A stretch of DNA of 8,606 nt from an uncultured Collinsella sp. (lineage in GTDB: Bacteria > Actinomycetota > Coriobacteriia > Coriobacteriales > Coriobacteriaceae). Of this stretch, positions 1-5,542 are shown one piece after another. Under the pieces are notes generated by a model that was given only the letters and a program-made list of their open reading frames with translations, was not told the origin of the DNA and searched no databases. The translations under genes were made by a program, and so were the position numbers. How positions within the stretch are numbered: position 1 is the first letter of the stretch; the number at the start of each line of letters is the position of its first letter. The stretch spans positions 1-8,606 of the forward strand of contig USOG01000054.1 in assembly GCA_900556365.1 (NCBI GenBank). Reading direction: 5' to 3'.

Positions 1-111
1 CTGATCGCCAAGATCGATGCCTGCAATAAGGCCGACGCCGAGGCTCAGGCTGACCCGCACTTCTTTGACGAGTTCCTGGAGAAGTGGGACCGCGGCGAAT
101 ACCATGATTAG
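1..111 (+). CDS. lacB: Galactose-6-phosphate isomerase subunit LacB, C-terminal fragment (5' end outside window)
   Basis: The window opens inside a reading frame of 36 codons ending in TAG at 109-111. The visible residues start [16 protein letters not shown] and end [16 protein letters not shown]. From memory, this tail is the conserved end of LacB of staphylococci and streptococci (about 171 residues), which carry the same [13 protein letters not shown] ending. LacB pairs with LacA in the cytoplasmic heteromeric enzyme that converts galactose 6-phosphate to tagatose 6-phosphate, the first step after PTS uptake of lactose or galactose. Its active site lies upstream and cannot be checked here. 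The lacX and lacC genes that follow on the same strand support the call. The next start codon is 119 bases downstream with no obvious terminator between, so co-transcription is likely. It could instead be another RpiB/LacAB family member, but the tail match argues for LacB. Confidence 0.87.
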   Translation: MIAKIDACNKADAEAQADPHFFDEFLEKWDRGEYHD

Positions 112-230
112 CGGGTATCCGGCGTAATTTACTAGTCCGTTGACGGCTCGCGTTTCTGTGATGGGGCGCGGGCCGGTTTGCTATCAGCCCTATTGACTTG
201 GCGGGCTGTCGTAAGAAAGGGAAGGCTCCT

Positions 231-1112
231 ATGGAGTTTGTTCTTGATAACGGCTCTGTCCGCATTGCGTTGAGCACGGCTGGCGGATCGTTCACTTCTA
301 TTACGGCCAACGGCCGTGAGTACCTGTGGCAGGGTGACCCGGCGGTCTGGTCGGGGCAGGCACCCATTTGCTTCCCGATCTGCGGTGGCCTTCGTGACGG
401 TCACGCAATGACCATGGGCGGTCGCGAGGTAAAGCTCGCCCGTCACGGCTTTGCTCGCAAACAGGAGTGGAAGCTCGAGGAGCAGGGCGACAACATGGTC
501 GCGCTGAGCCTAAGCTCTGCCGACCATGCCGAGTTGCTCGAGCAGTACCCGTATCCGTTTAAGATCGTTGCTCGTTACACGATCGATGGGGAGAAGGTGG
601 CCGTGTCGTACGAGGTGACCAATGAGGGCACTGAGGACATGCCGTTCTTTGTGGGCGGTCACCCTGGCTTTAAGTGCCCGCTCGACGAGGGCGAGTCCTA
701 CGACGATTACGAGCTTCGATTTGAGCAGCGTGAGGCGGCAGAGCTCTGCACCGCCGTTCCCTCGACGGGCTTGATTGATGTCGAGCATCGCAGCAAAAAC
801 CCGATGGTCGGCCACGACCTGCCGCTGACTCACGAACTCTTCGACTTCGCGGAGACCATCTTTGACGTGCTCGAGAGCCGTGCGGTTACGCTGACCAAAA
901 AGACCGAGGACAAGGGCGTGCGCCTGACGTTCCCCGATATGCCATACTTGATTGTGTGGAGTAAGCCCGAGGGCGACTTTGTGGCAGTTGAGCCGTGGGG
1001 CGGCCTGTCCACCTGCTCCGAGGAGGACGATATTCTGGAGCACAAGCGTGGCTGCCTGGTTGCCAAGCCGGGGGAGACCGTCACCCGCGGCTTTGAAATC
1101 GAGATCCTTTAA
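231..1112 (+). CDS. lacX: LacX-like aldose 1-epimerase family protein
   Basis: A 293-residue protein of the aldose-1-epimerase (galactose mutarotase-like) superfamily, LacX branch, whose usual length is about 295-300. Family-typical stretches are YLWQGDP (31-37), SGQAPICFPICGGLR (41-55), RHGFARK (71-77), VGGHPGFKCPL (141-151) and VAVEPWGGLST (251-261). H72, H144 and E254 are the likely catalytic residues by analogy with GalM, where histidines and a glutamate interconvert sugar anomers. Lactococcal LacX shares the QAP-LFPICG, RHGF-RK and LEPW-GLSTS stretches (recalled, not aligned). The ATG at 231 is preferred because AAAGGGAAGG ends at 225, five bases before it. A TTG at 198 would add 11 residues without a good ribosome site. 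It lies between lacB and lacC, whereas lactococcal lacX sits at the operon end. The exact substrate of LacX is not established, and a phosphosugar is possible. Confidence 0.85.
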   Translation: MEFVLDNGSVRIALSTAGGSFTSITANGREYLWQGDPAVWSGQAPICFPICGGLRDGHAMTMGGREVKLARHGFARKQEWKLEEQGDNMVALSLSSADHAELLEQYPYPFKIVARYTIDGEKVAVSYEVTNEGTEDMPFFVGGHPGFKCPLDEGESYDDYELRFEQREAAELCTAVPSTGLIDVEHRSKNPMVGHDLPLTHELFDFAETIFDVLESRAVTLTKKTEDKGVRLTFPDMPYLIVWSKPEGDFVAVEPWGGLSTCSEEDDILEHKRGCLVAKPGETVTRGFEIEIL

Positions 1113-1168
1113 CGAGATATCGTATGTTTGGGGTCGCACACGTCGTGCCCCGGAAACAGGAGTTCAAC

Positions 1169-2104
1169 ATGATTCTGACCGTTACCATGAACCCGTCGAT
1201 TGATGCGCGCTATCAGCTCGACAAGCTGATCATCGACGATGTTAACCGCGTTACGCCCGAAAAGACTGCCGGCGGCAAGGGCCTCAACGTGAGCCGCGTG
1301 CTGCTGCAGCTGGGCGACGACGTGCTCGCGACCGGACTGCTTGGCGGCCACATGGGTGCCTATATGGCCGAGCTTATGGATGCCGACGGCGTCAAGAACG
1401 ACTTTGTGCCCATCGCCGGTGAGACGCGCATTTGCCTGAATATTCTGCACGAGGGTAATCAGACCGAGCTGCTCGAGAGCGGCCCGCAGATTGCCCCGGC
1501 CGAGCTCGAGGCCTTTACGGCCAAGTTCGCCGAGCTTGCAGCGAAGGCGGACGTTGTGACGCTTTCGGGCTCGCTGCCGCGTGGCGTCGATGCCGGCTAC
1601 TATGCCGAGCTCGTCAAGATCGCCGAGGAGGCGGGCGCCAAGGTGCTGCTCGACACCTCGGGTGCATCGCTGGAGGCCGCGCTGGAGTCCGACGCTAAGC
1701 CTGAGCTCGTAAAGCCCAACCTGACCGAGATTAACGGCCTGCTGGGTACGTCCTTTACGACCGATGATGTCGATGCCCTGCGCGAGGCGCTTGCCGCCGA
1801 TGGCCGCTTTGCCGGTATTCCCTGGGTCGTCGTCTCGATGGGTGCTGCCGGTTCGGTGGGTTTCCATGAGGGACGCGCGTTCCGCGCCAAGACGCCCGCG
1901 ATTGCGGCTGTGAACGCGACGGGTTCCGGCGACTCGACCATCGCCGGCTTTGCGCACGCCATTGCTGCTGGTGCCGACGACGTCACGGTGCTCAAGACCG
2001 CCAATACCTGCGGCAAGCTCAACGCCATGGATCCCAAGACCGGCCACCTGGTCATGGACCGCTGGGACGAGGTCTACAACAGCGTTGAAGTAACGGAGCT
2101 TTAA
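1169..2104 (+). CDS. lacC: Tagatose-6-phosphate kinase (PfkB family)
   Basis: A 311-residue cytoplasmic PfkB/ribokinase-family sugar kinase that should phosphorylate tagatose 6-phosphate with ATP to tagatose 1,6-bisphosphate, the step after LacAB. The start reads MILTVTMNPSIDARY, followed by the first PfkB signature TAGGKGLNVSRVL (about 38-50) and ATGLLGG. The second signature, NATGSGDSTIAGF, lies near the C terminus and carries the catalytic aspartate and anion-hole glycines. GETRICLNILHEGNQTE, KPELVKPN and the late KTGHLVMD segment resemble LacC more than bacterial FruK. 1-Phosphofructokinase activity remains a possible alternative or side activity. The ATG at 1169 has AGGAG at 1158-1162, six bases upstream; an in-frame ATG at 1124 has no comparable site. 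It follows lacX by 56 bases and ends just before a perfect hairpin. The aldolase gene lacD does not follow it. Confidence 0.88.
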   Translation: MILTVTMNPSIDARYQLDKLIIDDVNRVTPEKTAGGKGLNVSRVLLQLGDDVLATGLLGGHMGAYMAELMDADGVKNDFVPIAGETRICLNILHEGNQTELLESGPQIAPAELEAFTAKFAELAAKADVVTLSGSLPRGVDAGYYAELVKIAEEAGAKVLLDTSGASLEAALESDAKPELVKPNLTEINGLLGTSFTTDDVDALREALAADGRFAGIPWVVVSMGAAGSVGFHEGRAFRAKTPAIAAVNATGSGDSTIAGFAHAIAAGADDVTVLKTANTCGKLNAMDPKTGHLVMDRWDEVYNSVEVTEL

Positions 2105-2105
2105 A

Positions 2106-2133
2106 GTTACGGCGTTTTACCAAACGCCGTAAC
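2106..2133 (+). terminator. Perfect 12-bp hairpin just after lacC
   Basis: GTTACGGCGTTT (2106-2117) and its exact reverse complement (2122-2133) flank the loop TACC, one base after the lacC stop codon. Position and stem strength suggest the 3' end of the lac transcript. No T-run follows on the + strand (GGCTCGACG comes next), so it is not a classic intrinsic terminator. It may act as an mRNA 3' stabiliser, as a factor-assisted terminator, or together with the larger structures downstream. On the - strand it is followed only by TTTAAAG. Confidence 0.55.
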
Positions 2134-2146
2134 GGCTCGACGCTGC

Positions 2147-2262
2147 AAACCCGCCAGAGCGGCAATCTGCCTTTCAACTGCGGCGGCATGACCAGAAGGT
2201 CAATGCCGCCTTGTTTCAAGGCACCTTGCTCGCTCTGGCGGGTTTTCGCTGACTTCGCCAGA
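2147..2262. repeat. Nested inverted-repeat element of unknown identity
   Basis: The outer arms AAACCCGCCAGAGCG (2147-2161) and CGCTCTGGCGGGTTT (2231-2245) are perfect 15-base complements 69 bases apart. Inside them, GGCGGCATGACC (2182-2193) pairs with 2198-2210 through 12 base pairs, one bulged A and an AGAA loop. CCTTG TTT CAAGG (2209-2221) is a further small dyad that competes for two bases. A second CGCCAGA (2256-2262) can pair with TCTGGCG (2234-2240), giving an alternative 7-bp hairpin that excludes the outer stem. The layout fits a small non-autonomous repeat or a folded 3' RNA. Its only long reading frames are low-complexity shadows. I do not recognise a named family. Confidence 0.5.
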
Positions 2263-2290
2263 ACATCGGTGTTGCCGTTGCTGTTGCCTG

Positions 2291-2308
2291 TCAGTTGGGT
2301 CAGTTGGG
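2291..2308 (+). repeat. Two-copy 9-bp tandem repeat
   Basis: TCAGTTGGG occurs twice head to tail, after a run of degenerate GTTGCC/GTTGCT units at about 2271-2287. The second copy runs into the left arm of the large inverted repeat that begins at 2306. This may be slippage, or a target-site remnant at the edge of that element, but no matching copy is seen on its far side. Confidence 0.5.
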
Positions 2309-2417
2309 TAGTCTTTTTGGGACGGGGCTTTTTTAGCTACCCCGGCAGATAGCGCGAACGGTTTGGGCGACCAACAGTCGGGGCAGCTAAAAAAGCCCCG
2401 TCCCAAAAAGACTACCC
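2306..2417. repeat. Perfect 33-bp inverted repeat with structured apex, MITE- or REPIN-like
   Basis: Positions 2306-2338 (starting GGGTAGTC, ending TTTAGCT) are exactly complementary to 2385-2417. After one A/C mismatch the pairing continues for seven more pairs (2340-2346 with 2377-2383, one of them G-T). The apex can form TTGG GCGA CCAA (2363-2374), a short stem with a GNRA-type loop. Each arm can also fold on itself, for example CGGGGC with GCCCCG at 2379-2384 and 2395-2400, so the unit can be viewed as two inverted REP-type hairpins. Lying between convergent genes, it could end transcription from both sides, and each arm contains short T or A runs. No transposase lies nearby. No clear target-site duplication is visible. 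Confidence 0.75.
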
Positions 2418-2438
2418 TGGGTACCTTGTCGATTGGTG

Positions 2439-2496
2439 CTAGTCATTGGGGACGTTCTTTAATGACTAGTCGTTTAAGAACGTCCCCAACGACTAG
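2439..2496. repeat. REP-like pair of inverted 21-base arms with GACTAGTC motif
   Basis: The left arm is CTAGTC-A-TTGGGGACGTTCTT (2439-2459) and the right arm is AAGAACGTCCCCAA-C-GACTAG (2476-2496). They are complementary except for one A/C pair. The 16-base spacer carries the perfect palindrome GACTAGTC (2464-2471), and the right arm also ends in GACTAGTC (2491-2498), so the same short motif recurs three times, once partially. GGGGACG/CGTCCCC hairpins of this sort resemble REP sequences mobilised by RAYT (IS200-like Y1) proteins. That link is inference, since no such gene is in the window. Confidence 0.65.
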
Positions 2497-2502
2497 TCGA
2501 AC

Positions 2503-2543
2503 AAAAACGGCGCCCGCCGGCGATGTTGCCGGCGGGCGCCGTT
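2503..2543 (-). terminator. Intrinsic terminator of the galKT transcript
   Basis: A 16-bp perfect stem is formed by 2506-2521 (AACGGCGCCCGCCGGC) and 2528-2543, with a six-base loop. Read on the - strand, the GC-rich stem runs straight into TTTTTGT (complement of 2501-2507), which is the classic Rho-independent layout. It begins about 50 bases after the galT stop codon, so it should end the galK-galT message. On the + strand there is no T-run after the stem. Confidence 0.9.
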
Positions 2544-2593
2544 GTCGTGTGGGCGGTTATGTCGTGGCCGCTGATGAGGCTCGAACCCGTATG

Positions 2594-4222
2594 CTACAGC
2601 GAGTCGATAAAGCGCTGTTGGGCGGCGCGGCCGACTTCGTCCCACTTAAAGACGCCGGCGTTGTCGAGCACGTGGCCAAACACCACGCCGACCTCCTCGT
2701 GCAGGATATCGATGGCGTTGTCCGCCGTAAGCTCGTCGGCGCGACGGGCATAGACATCCTCGGCCCATGCGGCGTGGCTGCGGCAAAGGTCGTCGCCCTC
2801 GAGCGCGGCGGCAAGGTCGTAGGTGGCATCGGCCTTGGCCGCTAGCAGGTGCTCGCGGACAGCGCCGAGCTCGGGAACCAAGCGCGGCGGCAAAATCGCG
2901 AGACCCATAACCTCGATCAGGCCGATGTTCTCCTTCTTAATGTGGTGATACTCGGCATGCGGGTGGAACACGCCCAGCGGATGCTCGTCGGTCGTGATGT
3001 TGCAGCGAAGCGCCAGGTAGGCCTCGTAGATTTCGCCGCCGGCATTGCCGCGGGAGTCGACGCGGCGGATGACGGGCGTCACGGTGTTGTGCGCCACGCC
3101 GTCGGCTGTGTGCGCGATGACGCCCACAGACTCATCGGTCCACTCGCGCCATGCCAGGATAATCTTCTCGGCGGCATCGAGCAGCGCGCCGCGGTCATGC
3201 GAGCGCAGGCGCAGCACCGAGAGCGGCCACTGCAGCACGGTACCGCTGACCTGGTCAAAACCGGGCACGCTAAACTGCGAGACCTCGGCGGCGTGCATCA
3301 TGGGGAACTCGTGCGCGCCACCCTGGAAGTGGTCGTGCGACAGAATCGAGCCGCCCACGATGGGCAGGTCGGCGTTGGAGCCGATGAAGTAATGCGGGAA
3401 CAGGTCCACAAAGTCGAGCAGGCAGGTCAGGCCCTTGCGGTCGACGTGCATCGGACGATGCTCGGAGCTCATGGCAATGCAGTGCTCATTAAAGTACGCG
3501 TACGGGCTGTACTGGAAGCCCCAGCGCTCGCCGTCGAGCTGGATGGGGATTACGCGCAGATTCTGGCGGGCGGGGTGAGCGCCTCCGTCGGCTGCGGCGG
3601 AGCGTCCGGGATAGCCCTCGTTTTCGATGCAGAGCTGGCAGGCGGGATACTTTTCGCCCGTGTTCTTGGCTGCACCAGCCGCGGCGATATCGCGCGGGTC
3701 CTTCTCGGGCTTGGACAGGTTGATGGTGATCTCCAGATCGCCCCAGTTGGTGGGGGTGCTCCATTTGATGTTGCGCGCGATGGCGGCACGGCGCACGTAG
3801 CCGGCGTCGCAGCACAGGCCGTAGAGCCAGTCGGTCGCGGCGCGGGGCTCGTTGACGCCCATGCGTCCGTTGAACTCCTCGTTTACAACCGAAGGCCTCG
3901 GCATGAGCGCGCCCATGATGCGCATGGCGATGCGGTCGCGGCCCGACGCCGTGTCCTCGGCAGCACCGTTGGCAACGGCGGCCTCGGAAAGCGCGGCAAG
4001 CGTGCCCTCCAGGTCAAAGTCGGGGAGTGTATCGGGGTGCAAGAGCGAAATCTTCTCGGTCTTGAGCGCCCAAGCCATGTTGAGCGCGGGGCCCGTGGCG
4101 CCGATGCACTCCAAAATGGTGTTGTATGCCCAGATGCGATCGTCCTGGCCGATCATCGATCGGTGGATAGCGTACCCGATCAGGTTCTGCGCGGCCTCGC
4201 GCACGTCAGTCATTACAGCCAT
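2594..4222 (-). CDS. galT: UDP-glucose--hexose-1-phosphate uridylyltransferase, class II (GalT)
   Basis: A 542-residue cytoplasmic enzyme of the Leloir pathway that exchanges UMP between UDP-glucose and galactose 1-phosphate, giving UDP-galactose and glucose 1-phosphate. It belongs to the long class II form (about 490-540 residues) found in Firmicutes and some Actinobacteria, not the short HPH class I type. Typical segments are NEHCIAMSSEHRPM (245-258), SNADLPIVGGSILSHDHFQGG (282-302), HNTVTPVIRR (378-387) and FHPHAEYHHIKKENIGLIEVMG (419-440). PACQLC (193-198) is a possible metal-binding pair. The ATG at 4222 overlaps the end of galK by 10 bases and has AAGGGGG ten bases upstream. A second ATG, sharing a base with the galK stop (TAATG, position 4213), would remove three residues. 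Overlap implies translational coupling with galK. A strong terminator follows. galE is not in the window. Confidence 0.93.
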   Translation of the reverse strand: MAVMTDVREAAQNLIGYAIHRSMIGQDDRIWAYNTILECIGATGPALNMAWALKTEKISLLHPDTLPDFDLEGTLAALSEAAVANGAAEDTASGRDRIAMRIMGALMPRPSVVNEEFNGRMGVNEPRAATDWLYGLCCDAGYVRRAAIARNIKWSTPTNWGDLEITINLSKPEKDPRDIAAAGAAKNTGEKYPACQLCIENEGYPGRSAAADGGAHPARQNLRVIPIQLDGERWGFQYSPYAYFNEHCIAMSSEHRPMHVDRKGLTCLLDFVDLFPHYFIGSNADLPIVGGSILSHDHFQGGAHEFPMMHAAEVSQFSVPGFDQVSGTVLQWPLSVLRLRSHDRGALLDAAEKIILAWREWTDESVGVIAHTADGVAHNTVTPVIRRVDSRGNAGGEIYEAYLALRCNITTDEHPLGVFHPHAEYHHIKKENIGLIEVMGLAILPPRLVPELGAVREHLLAAKADATYDLAAALEGDDLCRSHAAWAEDVYARRADELTADNAIDILHEEVGVVFGHVLDNAGVFKWDEVGRAAQQRFIDSL

Positions 4223-5418
4223 GCCGCGTAAGCCCCCTTGTCAGAGATGGCGTAGTGACGGGCAGAGCCCTCGCCCAGCCAGCCGTTCATCTTGGCAATG
4301 AAGGTGTCGACCAGATCGAGCGGCACGAAGGCCTGAATGGTGCCGCCAAAGCCGCCACCGTGGATACGGACGGCGCCGCGGCCGTCGAGCACGTGCTCGG
4401 CCAGCGCCAAGGCATACATGGAAGGCTGCTCGGAACCCAGTTTGGCAACAACATTCTGCAGGTACATGGCGGAGCTGGCGCCGGACTCGCGCGTCAGGAC
4501 CAGGAACTGGTCAATGTCGCCGGCGTTGAGCGCTGCCCAGCGCTTGTCGACCAGGCCGTTCTCGTACCAGTAGTGAACGGCGCGCAGGCAGGCGCGGTCG
4601 CCCAGCTTGGCACGCAGCTCGGGGAGCTTGGCATCAAAGTCGGCAACGTTTACCTCGCACAGGCGTGCCTTGCCAAACTCGGCGGCGACGTCCTGCATCT
4701 CGCGCGGAACGGCGGCGTAGTCGTCGGTAGCTGCCACATGGTCGGCGCCAACCTTAACGAGCACGAGCGCGTACCCGTGATCCTCAAAGTTGAGCTCGAG
4801 CTTCTGGGTTTTAGGCTGAGCCTGGTCCTCAAAGTCCATGTAGGCGAGGCCGCCCAGGCACACGGCGGCTTGGTCCATCAGACCGCAGGGCTTGCCGTAG
4901 TAGTTGTTCTCGGTGCGCTGGCTCATCTGAGCGAGCGTGACGGGCTCAATGGCGGGCGCGCCCCAGAGCGTCTCCATGGCGCGGCCGTACGCGGCCTCGA
5001 CGGCGGCGGAGCTGGAAAGGCCGCCGCCCGAGGGGACGGAGCAGGTGAAGGCGAAGTCGAAGCCCTGGGGCTCAACGCCCAGAGCAGCGATTTCGTGGGC
5101 CATGCCGCGGACGAGGCTCGCGGACGTGCCCTTCTCGGACTCCTGAACGTCTAGCGTGTCGAGCGTGATCTCAAACGTAGGATAGCCCTCGTCGGCAACG
5201 CGAACCTTGTTGGAATCGGTTGCCACGGCAATGCCGTCGACGGCGACATCGAGCGAGCCGGCGATAACGTGGCCGCCCTCGTGGTCGGTGTGGTTGCCGC
5301 TGATCTCGGAACGGCCGGGCGCGTGCACGTAGAGCACCTGGCGATCGCCGATGGGCCCAAACTCCTCCTCAAACAGCTTGGTGAGCGTGGCGAACATTTT
5401 ATCGTCGGGAGCGGTCAT
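4213..5418 (-). CDS. galK: Galactokinase (GHMP family) with atypical signature
   Basis: A 401-residue GHMP-superfamily kinase that should phosphorylate alpha-D-galactose at C1 with ATP, after GalM and before GalT. The signature region reads APGRSEISGNHTDHEGG (33-49), where the usual form is GRVNLIGEHTDYNGG. R36, H43 and D45 are kept, but the usual glutamate is N42 and the usual tyrosine is H46. The ATP loop is VPSGGGLSSSAA (128-139). The catalytic aspartate is probably D182 in KPCGLMDQAA. The third motif is HGGGFGGTIQAF (353-364). Length matches the family (about 380-420). The ATG at 5418 has AAAGGAAG five bases upstream. The leader holds a small hairpin, CCCGA GTTA TCGGG (5441-5454), and an operator-like site. 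It overlaps galT by 10 bases, so the two form one operon. Confidence 0.92.
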   Translation of the reverse strand: MTAPDDKMFATLTKLFEEEFGPIGDRQVLYVHAPGRSEISGNHTDHEGGHVIAGSLDVAVDGIAVATDSNKVRVADEGYPTFEITLDTLDVQESEKGTSASLVRGMAHEIAALGVEPQGFDFAFTCSVPSGGGLSSSAAVEAAYGRAMETLWGAPAIEPVTLAQMSQRTENNYYGKPCGLMDQAAVCLGGLAYMDFEDQAQPKTQKLELNFEDHGYALVLVKVGADHVAATDDYAAVPREMQDVAAEFGKARLCEVNVADFDAKLPELRAKLGDRACLRAVHYWYENGLVDKRWAALNAGDIDQFLVLTRESGASSAMYLQNVVAKLGSEQPSMYALALAEHVLDGRGAVRIHGGGFGGTIQAFVPLDLVDTFIAKMNGWLGEGSARHYAISDKGAYAAWL

Positions 5419-5462
5419 GGTGTCTTCCTTTCTTGGTTATCCCGAGTTATCGGGCTTTGCTT

Positions 5463-5478
5463 ATGAGTACGTAAACAT
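5463..5478. promoter_or_regulatory. Predicted LacI-family operator, site 1 (before galK)
   Basis: ATGAGTACGTAAACAT differs at one base from the site before galM (ATGAGTACGTTAACAT on the same strand) and closely resembles the one before the lacI-type gene. The central CG and partly symmetric halves (ATGAGTAC / ATGTTTAC) are typical of LacI-family operators. It lies 44 bases upstream of the galK start, directly after the hairpin that follows galM, where a repressor could block a galKT promoter. I could not place convincing -35 and -10 boxes here. Confidence 0.7.
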
Positions 5479-5482
5479 ATCA

Positions 5483-5529
5483 AGGAGTGAGGGAGTAGGC
5501 GGGAGTCATAACGCTGCTCCCTCACTCCT
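5483..5529 (-). terminator. Hairpin after galM, possible terminator
   Basis: AGGAGTGAGGGAG (5483-5495) and its exact complement (5517-5529) form a 13-bp stem with a 21-base loop. It starts 13 bases after the galM stop codon and ends just before the operator ahead of galK. On the - strand it is followed by TGATATGTTT, not a true T-run, so termination may be partial. It would then set the ratio of galM to galKT expression. Both arms are AGGAG-rich, and the loop is long for an efficient terminator. Confidence 0.5.
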
Positions 5530-5542
5530 CGACGAGGGTGGG

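Noticed and set aside
140..165. TTGACG as a -35 box for a lacX promoter
   Set aside because: No -10-like sequence at a suitable distance; the region there is GC-rich. Co-transcription from upstream of lacB is simpler.
198..230. Upstream TTG start for lacX
   Set aside because: Adds 11 non-conserved residues and would place the real ribosome site inside the coding region. The ATG at 231 is better supported.
1109..2047. 312-codon open frame on the - strand opposite lacC
   Set aside because: Arg/Gly/His-rich antisense shadow of lacC, without motifs or a ribosome site.
1169..2104. Calling this gene fruK (1-phosphofructokinase)
   Set aside because: The GETRICL, GNQTE, KPELVKPN and KTGH segments and the lacB/lacX neighbours fit LacC better. 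Overlapping activity cannot be excluded.
2291..2308. CRISPR-type or longer tandem array
   Set aside because: Only two 9-base copies with no spacers.
2200..2406. 68-codon frame on the - strand in the lacC-galT spacer
   Set aside because: Spans the inverted repeats and its residues are dictated by them. No conserved motif is visible.
2363..2845. 160-codon frame on the + strand across the repeats into antisense galT
   Set aside because: Crosses three hairpins and the galT terminator, and the later part is antisense to galT.
2849..4231. 460-codon open frame on the + strand opposite galT
   Set aside because: Lies wholly antisense to a gene with clear class II GalT motifs. Long antisense frames are common in high-GC DNA, and the translation has no recognisable domain.
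4255..5154. 299-codon open frame on the + strand opposite galK
   Set aside because: Low-complexity Gly/Ala/Leu/Val antisense shadow of a well-supported galactokinase gene.
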